Shown one piece after another: positions 19,971-31,100 of a DNA stretch of 64,000 nucleotides. The notes below the pieces were generated by a model. The model worked only from the letters and a program-made list of their open reading frames with translations. It ran no database searches and was not told the DNA's origin. Source of the stretch: Rhizodiscina lignyota. Lineage: Eukaryota > Ascomycota > Dothideomycetes > Aulographales > Rhizodiscinaceae. The position numbers and the translations under genes were made by a program. Every line of letters begins with the position of its first letter. The stretch's first letter is position 1. Where the stretch lies: NCBI GenBank assembly GCA_010015805.1, contig ML978129.1:1364001-1428000 (forward strand), in the 5' to 3' direction.

Positions 19971-21641
19971 TCAAGCATCACAGCTCTCACAAAAGTCCCA
20001 CTTCACATTCTCATAGCCTTCCCTCGGCTTGATAGTCACCATCGTACTTCCTACGCCCCTTGGCGGCGTCACAGCTTCTGGTACTCTCGCATTCTTCACA
20101 TCTGGAATCGCCCACTTGCCCTCTCCCTCTTCCGGCACCACATCAAATGCTAACAACAGGCTTCCTACCGCCATCACCAAATTCGGAGCAATATTACGAC
20201 CACCACAAATCCCAGCACCACCTCCGAACGCACGGTAAGTGCGCGTCATTTCGTTCTCGGGCTGCGTGATTCCGATGAAGCGGTCGCCCTTGAAGATCGT
20301 AGGTTCGTCCCAGTAGAGAGGATTGTGATTGACCGGCGTACCACACATGATGGCGAGATCGCCTTTCTTCAGACTAACGCTGTCGAGGATGAAGTCTTCG
20401 GCGATATCACGGATCGAGAAGGCGGTGCCGATCATGCGAGCATTTTCGTAGAAGCAGGACAGAAAGAGAGGGCATGAGGTGCGGACGGCATGCGCGTGAA
20501 ACACGATTGCTTGACCATCAGACGAGCGCATAAGGATGTGTTCGAGCTCGGCGCGGATCTTGGACAGGAGATCGGGATGGCTGAATATGCTGACTGCCAG
20601 GCCGTACGAGGCATCGATGGGCGGCTCGAAGAAACCTAGAGTTCTTGACAGGTCAATTCGAGCAAGAGCCTCGTCGTCAAAGCCCCACTTCTTTCCGGCC
20701 TCCATGTATTGTAAAATGCGGTGTGGTACAGTAGATGTATCATCGCTTTCGCGAATGGCGCGATAGTATTCTGTAGTAGATTTAAAAATCCTCTCGCGGC
20801 AAAGCATGCCAAAGCGTGCTCCAGGAAACAGAAATGCAGGGAGCAAGGAGAACAATATGACTGGACTGGCATTATGGAAGTTCCACCAGTCTCTAATGAG
20901 AGCAGTATCGAGGTAGTATGGTGAAGTTTCACCCCATATGCTATAGCTGACAGCACGGCTAAAAGAGAACTGGATCCACTTGTAGAGGTCAATTGTGGTA
21001 TTGCCATCAGACTGTAACTGCATGATCTTCTCGCCGTATTTGGCTACGAAGCCGCGTATTATACGATAGTACTCGTCGCTTGGCGAGAGCGATTGATGGA
21101 ACGATTTGAGCATTTCACCGTACGCGTTTGGAACTTTCCGACTGCCCCGATTATGACGAATCTTGGCCGCGTCCTTCTTGTTCAGGTGGCCTGTAGTGAC
21201 GAGGAGATCTTGAACCGGATTCATGGTCAAGTACTTGGACTTGTTCTGGACAAATGTAGTGTACTCGCTGGATCTGATCAGATATACATTCCCACGAAGG
21301 CCAATTCTAACTTTGACCAGAGCAGCATCGGAATCCAAGCCAATTTGATAGAGCAGGTCGGCAATCGTGAGGTGGGGGTTTCGAGCCCACCGCAAGAGGA
21401 GGCTCGGATACGACACGGTTTCATGCTCCTTAGAACTGGTCTCCTTCTTTCTAGTCGGGATGCTTACCCAACGGAAAGCGTAGAGTGTGTAAAGAAGAAT
21501 GAGGAGGGTCAGCCCGCAGATGGTAGCCGTACGAGTCGGACGTACGAATTTGAGCTTCTCCGGCGTTGGTGTTGGATTGTCCGTGAGGTTGGAGACCATT
21601 GTGCCGTACACTTGATACAAATAGATCAAATGCACAAACAT
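19971..21641 (-). CDS. Cytochrome P450, membrane-anchored, with atypical I-helix
   Basis: Single-exon P450 of 556 residues. One N-terminal membrane segment (TATICGLTLLILLYTLYAF, about 38-56) precedes a cytosolic catalytic domain. The heme-binding loop is FGGGAGICGGR with the cysteine ligand at residue 479, and the K-helix ExxR is in CFYENARMIG. The I-helix reads LGFFEPPIDASYGLAV, so the usual acid-threonine pair (AGxDT) that helps split oxygen is missing. In this it resembles the CYP7/CYP8 class, where CYP8A members are isomerases. Many fungal relatives are annotated as steroid 7-alpha-hydroxylase-like without proof. ATGs at codons 1 and 15 are both possible starts. Neighbouring oxidative enzymes on the same strand suggest a joint pathway, by inference only. 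Confidence 0.9.
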   Translation of the reverse strand: MFVHLIYLYQVYGTMVSNLTDNPTPTPEKLKFVRPTRTATICGLTLLILLYTLYAFRWVSIPTRKKETSSKEHETVSYPSLLLRWARNPHLTIADLLYQIGLDSDAALVKVRIGLRGNVYLIRSSEYTTFVQNKSKYLTMNPVQDLLVTTGHLNKKDAAKIRHNRGSRKVPNAYGEMLKSFHQSLSPSDEYYRIIRGFVAKYGEKIMQLQSDGNTTIDLYKWIQFSFSRAVSYSIWGETSPYYLDTALIRDWWNFHNASPVILFSLLPAFLFPGARFGMLCRERIFKSTTEYYRAIRESDDTSTVPHRILQYMEAGKKWGFDDEALARIDLSRTLGFFEPPIDASYGLAVSIFSHPDLLSKIRAELEHILMRSSDGQAIVFHAHAVRTSCPLFLSCFYENARMIGTAFSIRDIAEDFILDSVSLKKGDLAIMCGTPVNHNPLYWDEPTIFKGDRFIGITQPENEMTRTYRAFGGGAGICGGRNIAPNLVMAVGSLLLAFDVVPEEGEGKWAIPDVKNARVPEAVTPPRGVGSTMVTIKPREGYENVKWDFCESCDA

Positions 21642-22331
21642 CAGGATCGACTAGAACAACTATGTGTAAGACTAAAGACTGTCACAGACTGATGTCTGGC
21701 CAAAAAGGTGACACGGTATAGTGTGAAGGGAATTGAAGTCGGCTTATATGCGAGAAGATTTTGAATAAATTGATACCGTCAAACTTCTGCGGTCGTAATT
21801 CCTCGTCGGTTTTATGTAGAGGTAGGGAATGGAAGTGGTGAGGCCTGCAGCACGTCCATGGCTTTATATAGACTTACTGCTGCTTTGCCATATTACCTCG
21901 TACAGCTTCTCGCTATATTAAGCAAACAAAAGCATAAATCGACGGAATTGGTAGCCTCTAGTGACACTTTCCTGTCGTGCAAGAAGCTTAATGTAGTGGT
22001 TTGTAGCTAAACGCTCATCGGGCAGGGAAGCGGCTACGCACGGTACACTTGACCGGCGACGATCTTGGAAATCATATCGAACTACTGAAGACAGATCGCG
22101 AAATGTAGCTGCATTTCTGCTATGTGTTGGACTCAGAATGATCCATTGACAATAGAAGGGGTGTAGTACTGACCAGCAGGTCGATCGAGGACGCTATTGG
22201 ACTCTTCCACTTTCCAACGCTATCCGACATGGTTGTTCCCCAACAAAATGACTAATTCCATGTGGAGTGATCACGCAATAGCCGCCATGGCATACGAAGT
22301 CAAATAATTGGTCAAGCTTCCCCAGTGTGCG
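21642..22331. other. Promoter region of the P450 and 3' flank of the dioxygenase gene
   Basis: No coding frame of interest. A minus-strand TATA-like sequence (CTATATAAAG, within 21862-21872) lies about 220 bp upstream of the P450 start; it may be the core promoter. Confidence 0.5.
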
Positions 22332-23214
22332 TCAATCCTGCACTGGTCGATGCCCTGGTTGGTACCAGCTCCAGATATTCAGGCCGACTTTGACCCCGGT
22401 TTCAACGGGCAGACCGGAGTGCCAAGTTTGCTCATAGCCAGAGCCATCGTTGCGGAAGTTCTCCCAGTACACGGCACTCCCCTTCTTGGCTTTGAATGTG
22501 ATACCCTCAAGCTGACTGTCACAATCCAGGAAGCGACACCACTCTTGGCTTGGCGGCATTGCTAATCGCGGAAAATGCGTTCCACCACCAGTGCAGTTGG
22601 CATGGAGATACACCATAAACGTGCTCACCCGACCAGCTCCGCCTCTTCCTCGAGTGCCCCAGTCGTAGTGGTGGACATAGTGTCCACCGGGACCATACCG
22701 CTGAGCCCAGAGTCGCTCGATGAAGACATCCGTGCGCCAGCCCTGAAACTCACGTGCACGAGCTTCGATGCACTTCACAGTAGCAGTTCTTGGAAGCAGT
22801 GCTTTGCTGCTGTTGCGTATCGTAGGGTCATATGATTCGACGCCTGCATGGAAAATTGTCGAGGGCTCAAAATGCGATGCACTATAAACTGTGTGAGCTA
22901 CAAATGAAACCGACTCAAGAGGTTATCATGTACCTGATTTCGACTAACTCATCCGCTTCTTGATCTGTCAAGAATGAAGGAAGGTAAATGACCAACGGAT
23001 CTGTAGAGAGAATATGCGGTGCGAATGTATGTTCCGGGCACTCAAGGTTACCCTCAGGATAGACTAATGCCTCGCTCTTCTCATAGGATATCACTGGCTC
23101 ACCATCGTCCTGATCCGAGCTCAAGTATGGTCGCAACACAGGAGACAAGACGAAGATGTACAGCGCAATGGAAATCAGGAAATATTCCACAATAGTGGTG
23201 AGCTTTGTCGTCAT
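22332..23214 (-). CDS. Prolyl 4-hydroxylase-like 2-oxoglutarate/Fe(II) dioxygenase, membrane-anchored, 2 exons
   Basis: Member of the P4H alpha-subunit-like dioxygenases, which hydroxylate peptidyl proline (or small molecules) using 2-oxoglutarate, O2 and Fe(II). Exons 23214-22934 and 22881-22332; the 52-bp intron (GTACAT...TATAG) gives 276 residues. Residues 5-27 (TTIVEYFLISIALYIFVLSP) form one membrane anchor, so the enzyme is probably type II and ER-luminal. The catalytic core shows the iron-binding HxD in HYVHHYDWG, the distal His in TWHSGLPV, and the 2-oxoglutarate Lys in GVKVGLNIWSW. FRNDGSGYEQTWHSGLPV is the normal fungal P4H pattern. Splicing at an earlier CAG would bring a stop, so TTATAG is the acceptor. 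Upstream and downstream genes on the same strand are a hydrolase and a P450. Confidence 0.93.
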
Positions 23215-23459
23215 GATTGGCAAGAGAGAGCTTCAGAGAGGCACTTCATGAACGCCAGAACTCATGGAGCGGTCAAGACAGATCGAGCTGAAGCAATTTT
23301 TTTTAAGAGATTCATGTCGAGCGTCTTCATTCCGAGAGTTGAAGTTTGCCCCTGAGGTTGACTGACCGAAGTCCCGCCTTCCCCGAAGTGTTTCCGGACT
23401 CCATTATTATTCCTTGGCGTTGAAAAGTAAGATTACTGTAAGCATGCCAAAGACCAATG

Positions 23460-24383
23460 TTACGACCTACTTCGAAGCCACTCAGAGAGCTCGAGTGTGA
23501 GCTCTTCAGGTGCATCGAGGTGCACTAGATGGCCAGCATGTTCAATGACCTTCAACGTTCCACCAATTGCCTTTTGCAGTATGTAGGCCCTCTCCACCGG
23601 AACCCAAGTATCATTCAATGCCCAGATAATATGTACAGGAGTGTCTAACGTGCGATAATGCTCCATGAGTTCCTTAATGTCTTCATTTCTTTGCGCGTTG
23701 ATCTGCGTGTAAAATGCCCGCTGTCCATCCGCAGTAATCCACGGCGCCACAAGCATGTCTTCTTGATCCTTTCGAAGACCATTGAACGACGCGCGGCGGA
23801 GGTATTCACGCAAAAGCGCCTCGTGCAGATTTGATGGAAGCGAAATGAAGACTGAAGTGTTCTCTCTGACGAGACTAAAGAAAGCTTCGTCAACCGGATA
23901 CGACGCGCCGCAATCTACCAAAGCCAACGATGAAAAAAAGCGCTCTTCGAGGAGTATGGCACGCAACGCGATTGCACCCCCAATATCATGTGCCACCACA
24001 TGAGGGTGGAAGCTTTGTTCATCTCTTGAAGCTCCCCAGTGGTCGAGCAAGGCGCAGAAAGCCTTGGTTTGTTCGGGATACGTCGGGGAAAAGGATGTTT
24101 CTTTGTCCAGCGGAATCACAGACTGGCCATAACCTGGCAAGTCGTAAAGATACACAGTGAAGCTTCTTGCAAAGCAGCGAGCGATAGGAAGCCAGAGTTG
24201 TGAGGACCACGGTGTGCCGTGAAGAAAGACAACTGGCGGGCCAGACCCGAAAGACGTCCACTTGATGGAGATACCGTTGTAATTGAAAGTTGAATCGATT
24301 AACTCGTGATACGCCATGCTGAAAAGTAAAAGCTTGTGCGCGAGTGAATTTCTGAAGCCACCAAGCTTCGCAGAGCGACTCAT
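23460..24383 (-). CDS. Alpha/beta hydrolase with Asp nucleophile (haloalkane dehalogenase/epoxide hydrolase-like)
   Basis: Single-exon gene of 307 residues if the first ATG is used. A second ATG at 24317 (MAYHELIDSTF) gives 285 residues and a more typical N-terminus, so it may be the true start. The oxyanion loop is VVFLHGTPWSSQLW. The nucleophile elbow is VVAHDIGGAIAL, with Asp in place of Ser. The acid is in WALNDTWVPVERA, and the catalytic His in EHAGHLVHLDAPEEL. An Asp nucleophile with HGTPW is shared by haloalkane dehalogenases and epoxide hydrolases, both of which form an ester intermediate; the tyrosine pair of epoxide hydrolases is not evident to me. Substrate unknown. It lies between the P4H-like gene and a six-exon P450. 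Confidence 0.87.
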   Translation of the reverse strand: MSRSAKLGGFRNSLAHKLLLFSMAYHELIDSTFNYNGISIKWTSFGSGPPVVFLHGTPWSSQLWLPIARCFARSFTVYLYDLPGYGQSVIPLDKETSFSPTYPEQTKAFCALLDHWGASRDEQSFHPHVVAHDIGGAIALRAILLEERFFSSLALVDCGASYPVDEAFFSLVRENTSVFISLPSNLHEALLREYLRRASFNGLRKDQEDMLVAPWITADGQRAFYTQINAQRNEDIKELMEHYRTLDTPVHIIWALNDTWVPVERAYILQKAIGGTLKVIEHAGHLVHLDAPEELTLELSEWLRSRS

Positions 24384-25080
24384 CCACGAAAGATGTCATG
24401 GTGCCATTTTAGGGTTGCCGTAAAAGGAAGTCAGTCCCTTCCCGCAATTTCTGCGCAACGCTGAACCTCACCTCGCTTAGCTCAGTTCAGTCTTCCTTGT
24501 CCATTTCTTTCGTCATACCATTATTAGCAGTCTTTCGTTTGACACTGTCTGCATAGGGTCTGCATGGGCTGATTTGGAGTATCTTGAGGTGCTACTAGCA
24601 AGTGTTTGTTTGCTCCGGCAGCTCAATGGATTTGTACGGTATGCCATCGCATCCTCTGTTCTGGACTTGAACTTGCGCGGATTCTTATCATGTTCATCAA
24701 TTTTGCTATCTAAGTCATATCTACCATTTTGTGTTTACCAGTTGCTGCAATTGTATTCGTTTCTGTGGTCATAATGATTCCAATTGAGGCACCGGACGCA
24801 ACACCATAAAGTTGCGCCACATGTGCTCTTCCAACAATAAGCTAGTTGCGCTTCGGAATACCATCACGAGCTCAATCGTTAAGCGACTGGGAGTGCCGGC
24901 GAATCCCGACAGCAGTCGAATTGTGACAGCAGTGCGGCAAGACGAAGCGTTTGCGTTTCGACTTTTCTCTACCGTAAGCTCTAGCTTGGAGTGATCACTC
25001 CAATGGCACATATGCTAATGCAATCTCCTCGAAACTCATGGGTGCATAAAGTGAGTCCCAAGCGGCGCGCAATGCGGCGC
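24384..25080. other. Intergenic spacer
   Basis: Holds the 5' flank of the hydrolase gene and the 3' flank of the P450 at 25081. Open frames are short and overlapping; no repeat or RNA gene recognised. Confidence 0.55.
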
Positions 25081-26959
25081 CTAACGAAGCAAAACCTTAC
25101 AACCGTCTGCACTTGCCACAACAATTGTGAGATTTTGTCTTTCCTGTCCCGTTGCTTCCTTTTGGATACCGGGGGGCAACCTCAAGTTCGGAAACGTTTG
25201 AAGTATCTTAATAATCCCGTAGGAGGCTTCCATGAGGGCAAAGTCCTCTAGGATCAATGAGCGTCATGCTTTTCGGTATTATCGCACTTATATTGGGATG
25301 GACTCACTGCCGAGACAGATCCTTGGGCCACCGTGAAAGGGCATGAAGCCCCACCCAACCTTCTTTTCCAAACCAGTATTTTCCCAGCGTTCGGGGTTGA
25401 ATTCGTGCGCGTCCGATCCATAAAGAGAAGTCATGCGATGCATATGATATACTGAGTAGCCAACACCTGTGCCTCGTCGGATGAGTACAGGAGAGGTGCC
25501 GGAGGGGCCGCCGCCCGACGGGAGCAACGTGGTTTTGGTGGCAACTCGTATATTCACCGGAAGTTGGGGATAGAGACGAAGGGCTGTAGAGTGAAGTCAT
25601 GTATTAGCATAACGGCAGAAGCGGCAGAGGAAGAGGAAGAAGCAAATATCACAAAGTAGCCGGTGAGATGCACTAACTCTCGTTGAGGACACATTTGAGG
25701 TACGACAATTTTGCTATATGGGCTCGCGTCAGATCGTCGGTTTCTGGAACGACGGCAGCTATATCCCGGCGAAGACGCTCTAGGGCTGCCGGATGACGAA
25801 CGAGAAGATAACTGTGAGATGCCGCAGGTTAGTCAAGCATACCTTCGAGGCACATCTCTACCTACATCGTCCATGACATGAGACAAGCCGTCGTGTCTCT
25901 CCCCGCTATCAAAACATTCACCAGCTGATCTCGCACTAGAGCAGGGTTGTTGAGGTCTTTGTAGAGATCAAGAATGAATGCATGCCCTCCATTCGAGTCG
26001 GGTCCGTGGCGTTTCTCGGTTTCCAAAGCCTGAGAAACAAAGTGGCTCGCATACGTCTTCACCACTGCACAAGCGTCCTTGAATTTCCTTGGCTTGTAAA
26101 GCCAATGAAAGTCTGCCAGTCGTAGCCTAATGGCGGAGATGGACGATGCATAGTCGAAGTTGTCGGAGAAAGTGTCCTGAAGATCATCGCCCAGACGGCC
26201 TACAGGCTCTCCGAAGATAAGATCGGTGGTTGTGGCGAGAGTGAAGCGGAAGAGGTACGGCTGCAAGTCCACAACGCCATCACCGGATGCCGAGAGGCCA
26301 TTTATCAGTTCATTGATATGCTGGTCAAACACTTTTGGGTTTTGATACTGGATTCGCACGAACTGGCGGCGAAGAAGCTCGCGGGAGTGCTTCCAAGGTC
26401 GTCCATCTTGCGTGAAGATACCCTCTCCAAGTAAAGGGAAGAGGCCGCCGCGACGAGACCCAAGACCCCAGTCTGCATCATGATCAGCCTTGTCGGAGTC
26501 GCGTGTACCTGGACTGTTGAGAAGAGAGTCAACCTTCGAAATGCGTTGAGAGAATTGATTCTATATTCTTGGGATCGGTCGTCATGTACCCAACCTGCCC
26601 AAAAAGCATGACTTTCATGTTTGGGCCGATCCGGTCAAAGTAGCGTGACTGGAAGGCTAAGAGACGCTGAGATGGCAGGACATCGTACTGTCGTTTGAGA
26701 ATGTCGAGTGCAAAAGGCCATTTGTAAGGTAGCTTGGTTTCCATCGGCAAACAACCATGTTGTTCGCCATACGCTCCGTCTGCCTTTCTGGAGTAAGCAA
26801 GTGAGAAGAGCAGAGGGAGCAGCATTGGGAACTCACTTGCAACTGGAGTCTTCTTTGAATATACAAGTGGAGCAAAAAACTTGCAGCTAGGATCGCCAAG
26901 ATGAGACGCGAACTGAAAGCAGCCTCGCCAACACCTGTCAACCAAGAGGGCAAGATCAT
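25081..26959 (-). CDS. Cytochrome P450, CYP52-like (alkane/fatty-acid hydroxylase type), 6 exons
   Basis: P450 of the fungal CYP52-related group, which mostly omega-hydroxylate alkanes and fatty acids. Exons 26959-26837, 26783-26534, 26472-25866, 25811-25678, 25583-25308 and 25247-25081; introns are 53, 61, 54, 94 and 60 bp. All joins keep frame and give 518 residues. The N-terminal membrane segment is [32 protein letters not shown] and [12 protein letters not shown] are typical of the group. The I-helix is [14 protein letters not shown], with the normal acid-threonine pair. ExxR is ETLRLYP (created by splicing), PERW is in FNPERWEN, and the heme loop is [14 protein letters not shown] with Cys461 (also across a splice). 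The first intron's acceptor (AAAG) is the least certain junction. A TATA box lies 57 bp upstream of the start. Confidence 0.93.
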
Positions 26960-27015
26960 GATTGCGACATGAACTGAAGAAGTCTGGGCAGGAGGTCTGC
27001 AACTCTGGCGGTGAG

Positions 27016-27024
27016 TTTATATAG
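27016..27024 (-). promoter_or_regulatory. TATA box of the CYP52-like P450 gene
   Basis: Minus-strand CTATATAAA, 57 bp upstream of the ATG at 26959, close to the TATA consensus. Position fits a core promoter with a short leader. Confidence 0.5.
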
Positions 27025-27650
27025 GATAGCCATTGGCGCTGTTCCCAGCCTCGTTCGTAGCAGGGGATTGTTCAAGTGTTCGTCCGCATATCAGAGCTTC
27101 CACACACCCCTGCCGGGACACCAGGTTAGGCTAGTGCTACAGTCAACCCTGTCCAAAACGATGTGGGGTTTTGCAGCTGTTTTAATCGTTGTGTAGAATG
27201 TATTCTAATCGTAAATATTAGTAAACGCTTGGTAGAGTCCCACAGCTGAGTCTACACTAGAGAGTTAGGGAGTATTCTTATCCCGGTTACTTAATTTTTA
27301 ATTCATAGCGCCCTGTATCATTGACCGGAAGGTATTCTTAAGACCAAATAACGTTAGGTAATATCAGGGTTCACTATATCACCCACGCTTCGCCTCGCAA
27401 GGCTGGCGGCTGTAGCCGTTCTTACCAACTGCTCCTTATGGCCTGCCTGCCCACCTTCAAAATTTCAACGTTCAACTGTGACGAAGTACACACATTCTCG
27501 CCAAAGCTATATGTCTTTTGCCATTTACAGAACTGTTGTGTACGCATCCCCATTGCTCTTAGGATAGCCAAAGTGTGGGAGCGCCGTTCTATCAGAGACA
27601 ACGGGGCTCCGCATTCACCTCTGCATGTAATTTGCACTTGCCCCACGCCC

Positions 27651-27878
27651 TTTGCAGAATATTGGATGTCTGCCAGCCGTCACCCTACCCAATTATCTAC
27701 GGGGTTTTCGTGTGGCAGGGCAACCGTGGAGCTGAGGAGCTTAATCCGTCCAGGCCCCCCGAAGCGCGTTTGCAGAACATTGGACGTTGGATGTCCACCA
27801 GCCGTCATCCTACCCTCTACGGGTATTTCGTGCAGCAGGGCAACCTTGCAGCTGCAGTTCCGGCGCTTAATCTGTCGG
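27651..27878 (+). repeat. Imperfect direct repeat, about 100-bp units at 118-bp spacing
   Basis: Unit 1 (27651-27750) and unit 2 (27769-27878) share TTTGCAGAAYATTGGAYGT, CCAGCCGTCAYCCTACC, a TCTACGGG block, CAGGGCAACC and CTTAATCYGTC, with small gaps between them. It lies about 260 bp before the NLR start codon. Confidence 0.75.
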
Positions 27879-28141
27879 ACGCCGCACGACAAAAGCAAGA
27901 CAGCTTCCGACAAGGCTGAACTACGAAAGCGGTTTTGGAGTCCCAAGCCAAGTCTGAAGTTCAAGAGCGACATTGAAGTCCAATTTTCTAGCCTACTCTC
28001 AACCTCATGTATCCTTTGCACTGCTCTCTTTGCTCTACCTTTTCTCTGCAATCACTCATGGCGGTCTGAAAGTGGTTGTCGTGCGGTTGTCTTCCAAGGC
28101 GGCGCACTGCGACACAGCCTTGTTTGACCGTTGCGACGCGC

Positions 28142-31100
28142 ATGGCGGATCCATTCTCCATCATCGCTGGCACTGCTGGCCTAATTGATGTTTTATGGCG
28201 CTGCGGTGTGTATGTGAAGCACATTCGTGACTTGGCCGATACGATCAACGAAGACATTGACGCCGTATCCCACGAGCTTGACGCACTTATCTCCGTGAAT
28301 AAATCGATACAGGCGACATTCACAGCCGAACTCGCCAAAGTACCAAGCTCATTGTCGGCCGATGCGAAGCTCGTAGAGAACACTTGGCAAAATGTGGGAG
28401 GATTGCTGCGCAATTGCCACACTACTGCCAAACAACTGAAAGACTGGCTGCAAGATATAGTCGGCGAGGAGGGATCTTCGACTCGGGTTGCAGGGATCAC
28501 TGCAATAAAAAAGGCGCTCAAGAAGGACAATAGGACCCACGAATTCAAGGAGCTACGCCAGAAATTGACCAACTACCAGAGCTGTCTCCAAGTCCTATTG
28601 ACCGCTTTAAACCTGTGAGTCGAGCAGTTTCTGGAGGTACTTGGCTTGCGCTGACATTCCCAAGCTCCTACACCCGTAGCTCTCAAGACTCGACCGACGT
28701 ATCGCTGGGGCGATTATCTGACGACTTCCAACAGCTAGGATCCAGGTTACAGTCCCAGATCGCCTCCTTGCAGGGCAGGCTTGCATTGGCTGACGGCGAT
28801 CATGCGAGTGATGTGCTTCAAGCTCATTGTGATCTCGATATCTAACAAGTCCCAGGTTCTGGGCGCCATCAACTGTGCAAAGGCAGTGGCCTCACAGGCG
28901 TCTCCTAACCGACATTTTGATATACCCCAGAGCGTCAGCAGCGTGTTTACTGGTCGAACATCATTGCTCGAAGACCTTCAAAAAGCCTTTGACGTTTCCG
29001 AAGCCTCGAAGGAATCTGACGCCGTTCAAAAGCGCTTCATAATATACGGACTCGGGGGGTCAGGAAAGACTCAATTTTGCTGCAAGTTTGCCCAAGTCAA
29101 CCGAAACAAGTGAGCACGATGGTTGTGCCTGCCACTTTCAAGCGTCTGACGAAGTATTAGTTTTTGGGGCGTCTTTTGCATCGACGCAAGCTCACCACAG
29201 ACTGCGGAGGCGTCATTCTCAAAAGTTGCCAAGATTGGAGGCTTCGAGCCCAGCGAGGGCTCAAATCAGCGTGCAGCTAAACAATGGTTCGCAGGTCTGG
29301 AAAGTCGTTGGTTACTCATCATCGACAACGCAGATGACCCTTCTCTTGCGCTCGAGGACTACTTCCCGAGCGGCGAACGAGGTTGCGTTCTTGTCACCAC
29401 ACGCATTCCAGCAAACAGGATCCATGGAACGGTCGGTTCGTGTTCCTATTGCTTTGAAGAGTTGACGCCCGACGAGGCAAACGATCTGCTCTTAAAGACA
29501 GCGGGAAAGCCGCATCCATGGGAGATCTCGACAAGAAAAGCTGGGGCGCGGATCGCACAAGCACTGGGTTACTTGCCTCTAGCATTGGTCCAGGCAGGTG
29601 CAGCAATTGTAAGGGGCCTTTGTTCTTTGGCGAATTACGTGGATTACTATCGCAAGTGTTGGCAACGGATCCGTCAAGCCCGACTCAAGTCAGGCTACCG
29701 AGGGGACGAGCAAGAAAACATGAATGTCTACTCAAGCTACGAAGTCAATCTACAAAACCTCGAGGATTCCTCTGATCCGAATTCCATCGATGCGATGCAA
29801 CTCCTAAAGATGTTCTCTTGCTTTCATTCGGAGAATATTCGTTTGGACGTTCTGATTGCTGCGGCAAAGAACCCCTGTGAGGAGCGAAGGCAACAAAAAA
29901 AGAACATGGAAGAACAAAACCGCTTGAAGGCCGTCACACGAACCAAAACAGTGTCCGAAGCCTTAACAGAGGGAATGCGTAGCGTTTTAGAGTTCGCTCT
30001 CAGAGACCGAAGCCCTCCTATCTTACCAGCAATTCTTCGCGAAGCTGGGCCACGTTCGGCGTCACACGAGTTTCTTGAGCCAAGACTACGCCGCGCATTG
30101 ACTATCCTATCCCAAATGTCGTTGATTAATCACCACGAAACGACTGACAACTATTCTATGCATCCACTCGTGCATGAATGGGTGCGGGAGAGACCGGAGA
30201 TGAGAGTAGCAGAGCAGGCCCTATGGTGTCAAGCTGCAAAAACGACGATTTCACAGTGCATCCTTTTGCCGCCGCATGGGTCGTCCGAACAAGAGGAAGC
30301 GATGCGAAGAAGTCTTCTACCTCATGTTAACCATGTCCGAAAGTGCCAAACAGTCATCGACACGAAAATCCGGGACAACCAGAAAGCGCGATGGCTCTTT
30401 GGGCTCCCAGTGCCGAAAGCACAATTCGGGCGACAACAGGCAATAGAACTCGCGAAATTTAGTCGGGTCTACTTTGAATGTGGGCTCTGGGAAGAAGCGG
30501 AAGACTTGCAGCTGGCGGTCAAGGAGTTTGTTTGCAAGAGACTGGGCGCACAGCACCCTGTCACCGTGGATGTCATGTTGCTCTTGTCATGGACATACTG
30601 GAACCAGGCCCGTACTAACGAAGCGGCGGAACTGCAGTATCAAGCATATCAAGCCTGCATCAGCTCCCTCGGCCCGAACCACCCAAAGACTCACAAAGTA
30701 ATGGATCACTTAGGCTCGAGTCGGTGCTTCCAAGGCAGATTCAAGGAGGCACTCGAACTTCACGAGAAGACCATTAAGGGGATGAAGAGTACACCACCGA
30801 GCAACCAAGAAGATCTCTTCATTGCTATGCGTAATTTGGGAAGGGTCAAGTGGAGATATTTTCAATACGAGGAAGCGAAAGAAATCCACACGAAGGCGAT
30901 GGAGGGAATTGCAAAGCTGCTTGGCCCCACGCACCCGCAGACCCTGGGCGCCATGGAAGACCTGGCTCTGTCGTATCTGGACTGCGGACAAGACCGGTTG
31001 GACGATGCGCGCGACCTTATGCTAAAAGTACTCGACCAGCGCCAGCTAACGCTTGGCAAGGAACACCCTCTGAGTCTGCTAGCGACTAGCAACCTCGCCA

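Larger units (their letters stand above)
26960..28141. other. Intergenic spacer with direct repeat, upstream of NLR gene
   Basis: Between the divergent P450 and NLR genes. Contains the P450 TATA box and an imperfect direct repeat (both listed separately). Two overlapping plus-strand frames run through the repeat but have no start context or motif, so no gene is called. Confidence 0.55.

Noticed and set aside
27438-28127. Plus-strand open frame of 229 codons through the direct repeat
   Set aside because: No known domain, no splice link to the NLR, and a second overlapping frame is equally open; treated as non-coding repeat.
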